NCBI GenBank assembly: GCA_027943335.1 | Contig: BSBK01006028.1 | Location: 350,817-414,816, forward strand | Origin: Chamaecyparis obtusa | Lineage: Eukaryota; Streptophyta; Pinopsida; Cupressales; Cupressaceae | Length of the DNA stretch: 64,000 bases | Reading direction: 5' to 3' | In this document: positions 61,431 to 64,000 of the stretch, piece after piece | Layout: the number at the start of each line of letters is the position of its first letter | How positions within the stretch are numbered: position 1 is the stretch's first letter | Notes under the pieces: model-generated | Database searches by the model: none | What the model was told of the DNA's origin: nothing | Seen by the model: the letters and a program-made list of their open reading frames with translations, nothing else | Program-made: the position numbers and the translations under genes

Positions 61431-61935
61431 ACTCCTTGAATTTAAAATTTGAGCTGATTTATTTCCTATTAATTGGACAAAAAATAAGTTTGAGGTCTAA
61501 TTGGTATTAACTTGCATGTCCATTTAGCTTTGTAAAAATACTCTAAGACTTTTAAGGGTTCTTTCAACCCATGGTTGGACCTTACAATCAGGACAAGATT
61601 ATTTGCATATAAAAGAAGCCTTCTAACATATTTTCATAAAAAGAACATGTTCTCTCCTTACATATTGAGCCATTCTTTTAGTTTGTCAATATATATGTTA
61701 AATAAGATATGAGATAAAAGGAATCCTTCTTTAGCTCCTACATCACTCCTCAAGCTTTCTAACAGGCCTACTTGAGTTTGTTTTTTAATTGGTCTTCTGC
61801 ATAAATCCTATAAACTATTACTCTATATTGTTCTTATATGTTTAGATCCTCCATTCTACTCCATGATTTAATTATAGGACTTCTATCAAAAACTTTATTG
61901 AAGTCCACAAAATAAATATAAACTTCTTGATTTTT
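61431..61935 (-). pseudogene. LINE reverse transcriptase remnant
   Basis: The minus strand reads, in pieces, VYIYFVDFNKVFDRSPIIKS, then GLLESLRSDVGAKEGFLLSH, ILFNIYIDKLKEWL, RRLLLYANNLVLIVR and LKVLEYFYKAKWTCKL. These are the ordered motifs of a non-LTR RT; the active-site pair YADD reads YANN. Several stops and frameshifts separate the pieces. It is opposite in strand to the LINE at 59194, so it comes from another insertion. Confidence 0.75.
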
Positions 61936-61956
61936 TTATTATATATTGCATGATAC

Positions 61957-62480
61957 AACAATGCCTTTAGCTTTTGGTTATATGGTTGGGAGATGTCATA
62001 TAATAGAATAGAAACATAAGTTAAAGGTAGGGTATGAGATAGTTGATATAATTTTCTAATAGTGATCTTTTGTCAAGTATTGATGATTTGTTTTCTCAAC
62101 TATCCCTACTTTTTAAAAAAATAGAAAAGAATTGCTACTAATAAATCTCTATATATAGTTTGGACATCATTGTATGATTTATGTTGTAGCATAAAGTGTT
62201 TCTCGAACTCAACAACCTTAATTGTTTCTCCCATTCTTATTTTTATTTCTTTTATCTACTTATAATATTTAGTATTCATTTAGACTGTAAACATATGTTC
62301 TCTCCAAGTGTGGTTTACCCTTATATAGGCCTTTTGGTGGTGCTCATATATAGGTTTAAATTCATTGAGATAATATTTCTTGTTTCTCCTTAATACTTTT
62401 TCCCACATAACTATATGATATTTGTCTATAACAAATATCTTTATGTATTTATTATTATTTATGCATGCATTTAAGATTAT
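61957..62480. repeat. Dispersed repeat, copy 2 (uninterrupted)
   Basis: Diverged match to 58733-59193 plus 60842-60965 without the LINE; it stands in for the empty site. Confidence 0.55.
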
Positions 62481-62582
62481 ATTCTATTTGTTAGCTCTAA
62501 TTGTTGATAGTTTAGTTTTTATATTTTGTGGTGTTTAAATTGCTAATCGCACACTTAGTGGACTAGCTACAAGACTGCATAG

Positions 62583-63104
62583 ACAAACATAATTACTATG
62601 GTTATTTATAATACTCTCTATGGAATTTTAATGGCATTTGAAAGCACAGATATGGATATGCATACTATGGTATGTTGGCTCATCTCAACTCTATTGGGAT
62701 AAGTTAGAATATGGTATTTAGTTTCTGTGGAGGTTAGAATTTTGGTTTGGTAGATACATGGTGGGGATGAGTGTTCTCTGATTGATTCTAACCTAGGATG
62801 TTTTGGTTTCTGGCCCAGATTGAGAGGCCTATTTAGGAAGCTAACAAACATAATTACTATGGTTATTTATAATACTCTCTATGGAATTTTAATGGCATTT
62901 GAAAGCACAGATATGGATATGCATTCTATGGTATGTTGGCTCATCTCAACTCTATTGGGATAAGTTAGAATATGGTATTTAGTTTCTACGGCGGATAGAA
63001 TTTTGGTTTGGTAGGATACATGGTGGGGATGAGTGTTCTCTGATTGATTCTAACCTAGGATGTTTTGCTTTCTGGCCTAGATTGAGAGGCCTATTTAGGA
63101 AGCT
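62583..63104. repeat. 261-bp tandem duplication x2
   Basis: Copies 62583-62843 and 62844-63104 both start ACAAACATAATTACTATGG (first base context varies) and differ at a few positions. Confidence 0.9.
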
Positions 63105-63375
63105 GACATTTTTAAAAAATGATGCGAACTTAAGCATTTGAGTTAACAATAGCAGTTTACAAATTGGCGCTTTATCACCTTCCTTTGCATTTGTAGGTAT
63201 CTTATATACCCTGAAATCTTCTGCGTACACACACACACATATTTATTATTAGTACTTTTTGTCTTTTCTACTTACTTTCTCCTTTGGGCAAACACTCTGA
63301 GCCTACTCTCCCACCCATTTTTCTTTGCATTTATTTCTCTTGTTGATTTCCTCTTTGGTTTGGCATATTGCAGGC
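63105..63375. other. Noncoding, no gene seen
   Basis: Contains a short (CA)n run at about 63226-63238. Confidence 0.4.
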
Positions 63376-63430
63376 ATACATACATACATATATACATACA
63401 TACAATACTATATAATACATATATATATTA

Positions 63431-63480
<50 letters not shown>

Positions 63481-63535
63481 TATATATATATATATATATA
63501 TTATATAGATATATATATATATATATATAGATATA

Positions 63536-63597
<62 letters not shown>
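63376..63597. repeat. Large (CATA)n/(TA)n microsatellite
   Basis: About 220 bp of TA-rich simple repeat with interruptions; any open frame across it is an artefact. Confidence 0.95.
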
Positions 63598-63599
<2 letters not shown>

Positions 63600-64000
63600 T
63601 TTTTTCTTTTGCTCGGTAATAATGATATTTTATTAATAAAACAAGAAATTTACAATAAGGGTAGAAGCCATTCTAGTTCAGACCTTCAAACCAAAAAACT
63701 ATAATCGATAATTACAGACCATTACAGTGCTCTATTATCTATGAAAGGAAAAACTCCTACAGACCCCTGGCATTATCAAAAAAGGAGCTTGGTCACATAT
63801 ACTCTTGACTATACTAACCATCTTTAACCAATAAATCAAACCCCCACTAACCTAGCCAAATTTGTAGAGAACCCCAGAAAAAAGATCGTTATGCCCTGAC
63901 CAATCGCACCACTCGGCCTCTGCAACACAGGATAGCAAAGCAGTGCTTGCGAGGATGACCAACTAGAAAGCCAAGCACTTTGCACCAACCCAATTGTTCA
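63598..64000 (-). mobile_element. Probable LINE 3' end, minus strand
   Basis: On the minus strand the segment ends ATTAATAAAATATCATTATT, then ACCGAGCAAAAG and an A-rich tail abutting the microsatellite, a pattern common at plant LINE 3' ends. No coding domain is visible before the window edge. Confidence 0.4.

Noticed and set aside
63325..63636. 103-codon Ile/Tyr-rich frame
   Set aside because: It is a translation of the TA microsatellite.

Overview
This is a 64-kb stretch of plant nuclear DNA. It is AT-rich and packed with Copia and Gypsy LTR retrotransposons, solo LTRs, LINE fragments and tandem arrays. One broken-up host gene runs through it. The repeat load, the old nested insertions and an apparent 45.6-kb intron suggest a seed plant with a very large genome. 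A gymnosperm fits best, but that is inference; nothing here fixes the species. There are no bacterial features and no tRNA, rRNA or CRISPR.

Host gene (minus strand): exon 1 (58096-58274, start codon at 58274), exon 2 (56976-57315) and exon 3 (11302-11386) have GT/AG borders and matching codon phases. They encode the first ~200 residues of a plant protein I cannot name with certainty. Intron 1 is 780 bp. Intron 2 would be 45,589 bp and holds most of the retrotransposons. No further exon was found to the left, so intron 3 probably exceeds 11 kb.

Layout, left to right. 1-9.3 kb: a decayed Gypsy gag-pro (Gyp-A) and a decayed Copia polyprotein (Cop-A, 3807-8420), both minus strand, then a minus-strand LTR-like region. 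9.3-12.6 kb: hAT-like debris and exon 3. 12655-14784: solo LTR with TSD CTGAA. 15-18 kb: hAT-like short elements and a gag remnant. 19524-23530: a 4-kb solo LTR with TSD GTACC and internal arrays. 24.7-26.2 kb: a related LTR-like copy and an unrecognised reading frame.

26.8-40.9 kb is a reconstructible nest. A gag remnant is split by Cop-C (27056-40782, TSD AAGAA). Cop-C's 5' LTR is split by Cop-B (28037-35123, TSD ATGAG), and its gag is split by the mini-element Cop-D (36560-37221, TSD CTAAC). Cop-E (41289-46341, TSD GCCAA) follows. Cop-D and Cop-E have TA...TA LTR ends instead of TG...CA. 47.5-56 kb holds LTR-like copies built of ~230-bp units, with a 489-bp and a 1.6-kb tandem duplication. 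58.3-64 kb is the gene's 5' flank, with a LINE insertion flanked by a 14-bp TSD, an oppositely oriented LINE RT remnant, a 261-bp tandem duplication, a large TA microsatellite and a probable LINE 3' end.

Every transposon coding region seen is broken by nonsense codons, frameshifts or deletions, so no element looks autonomous.
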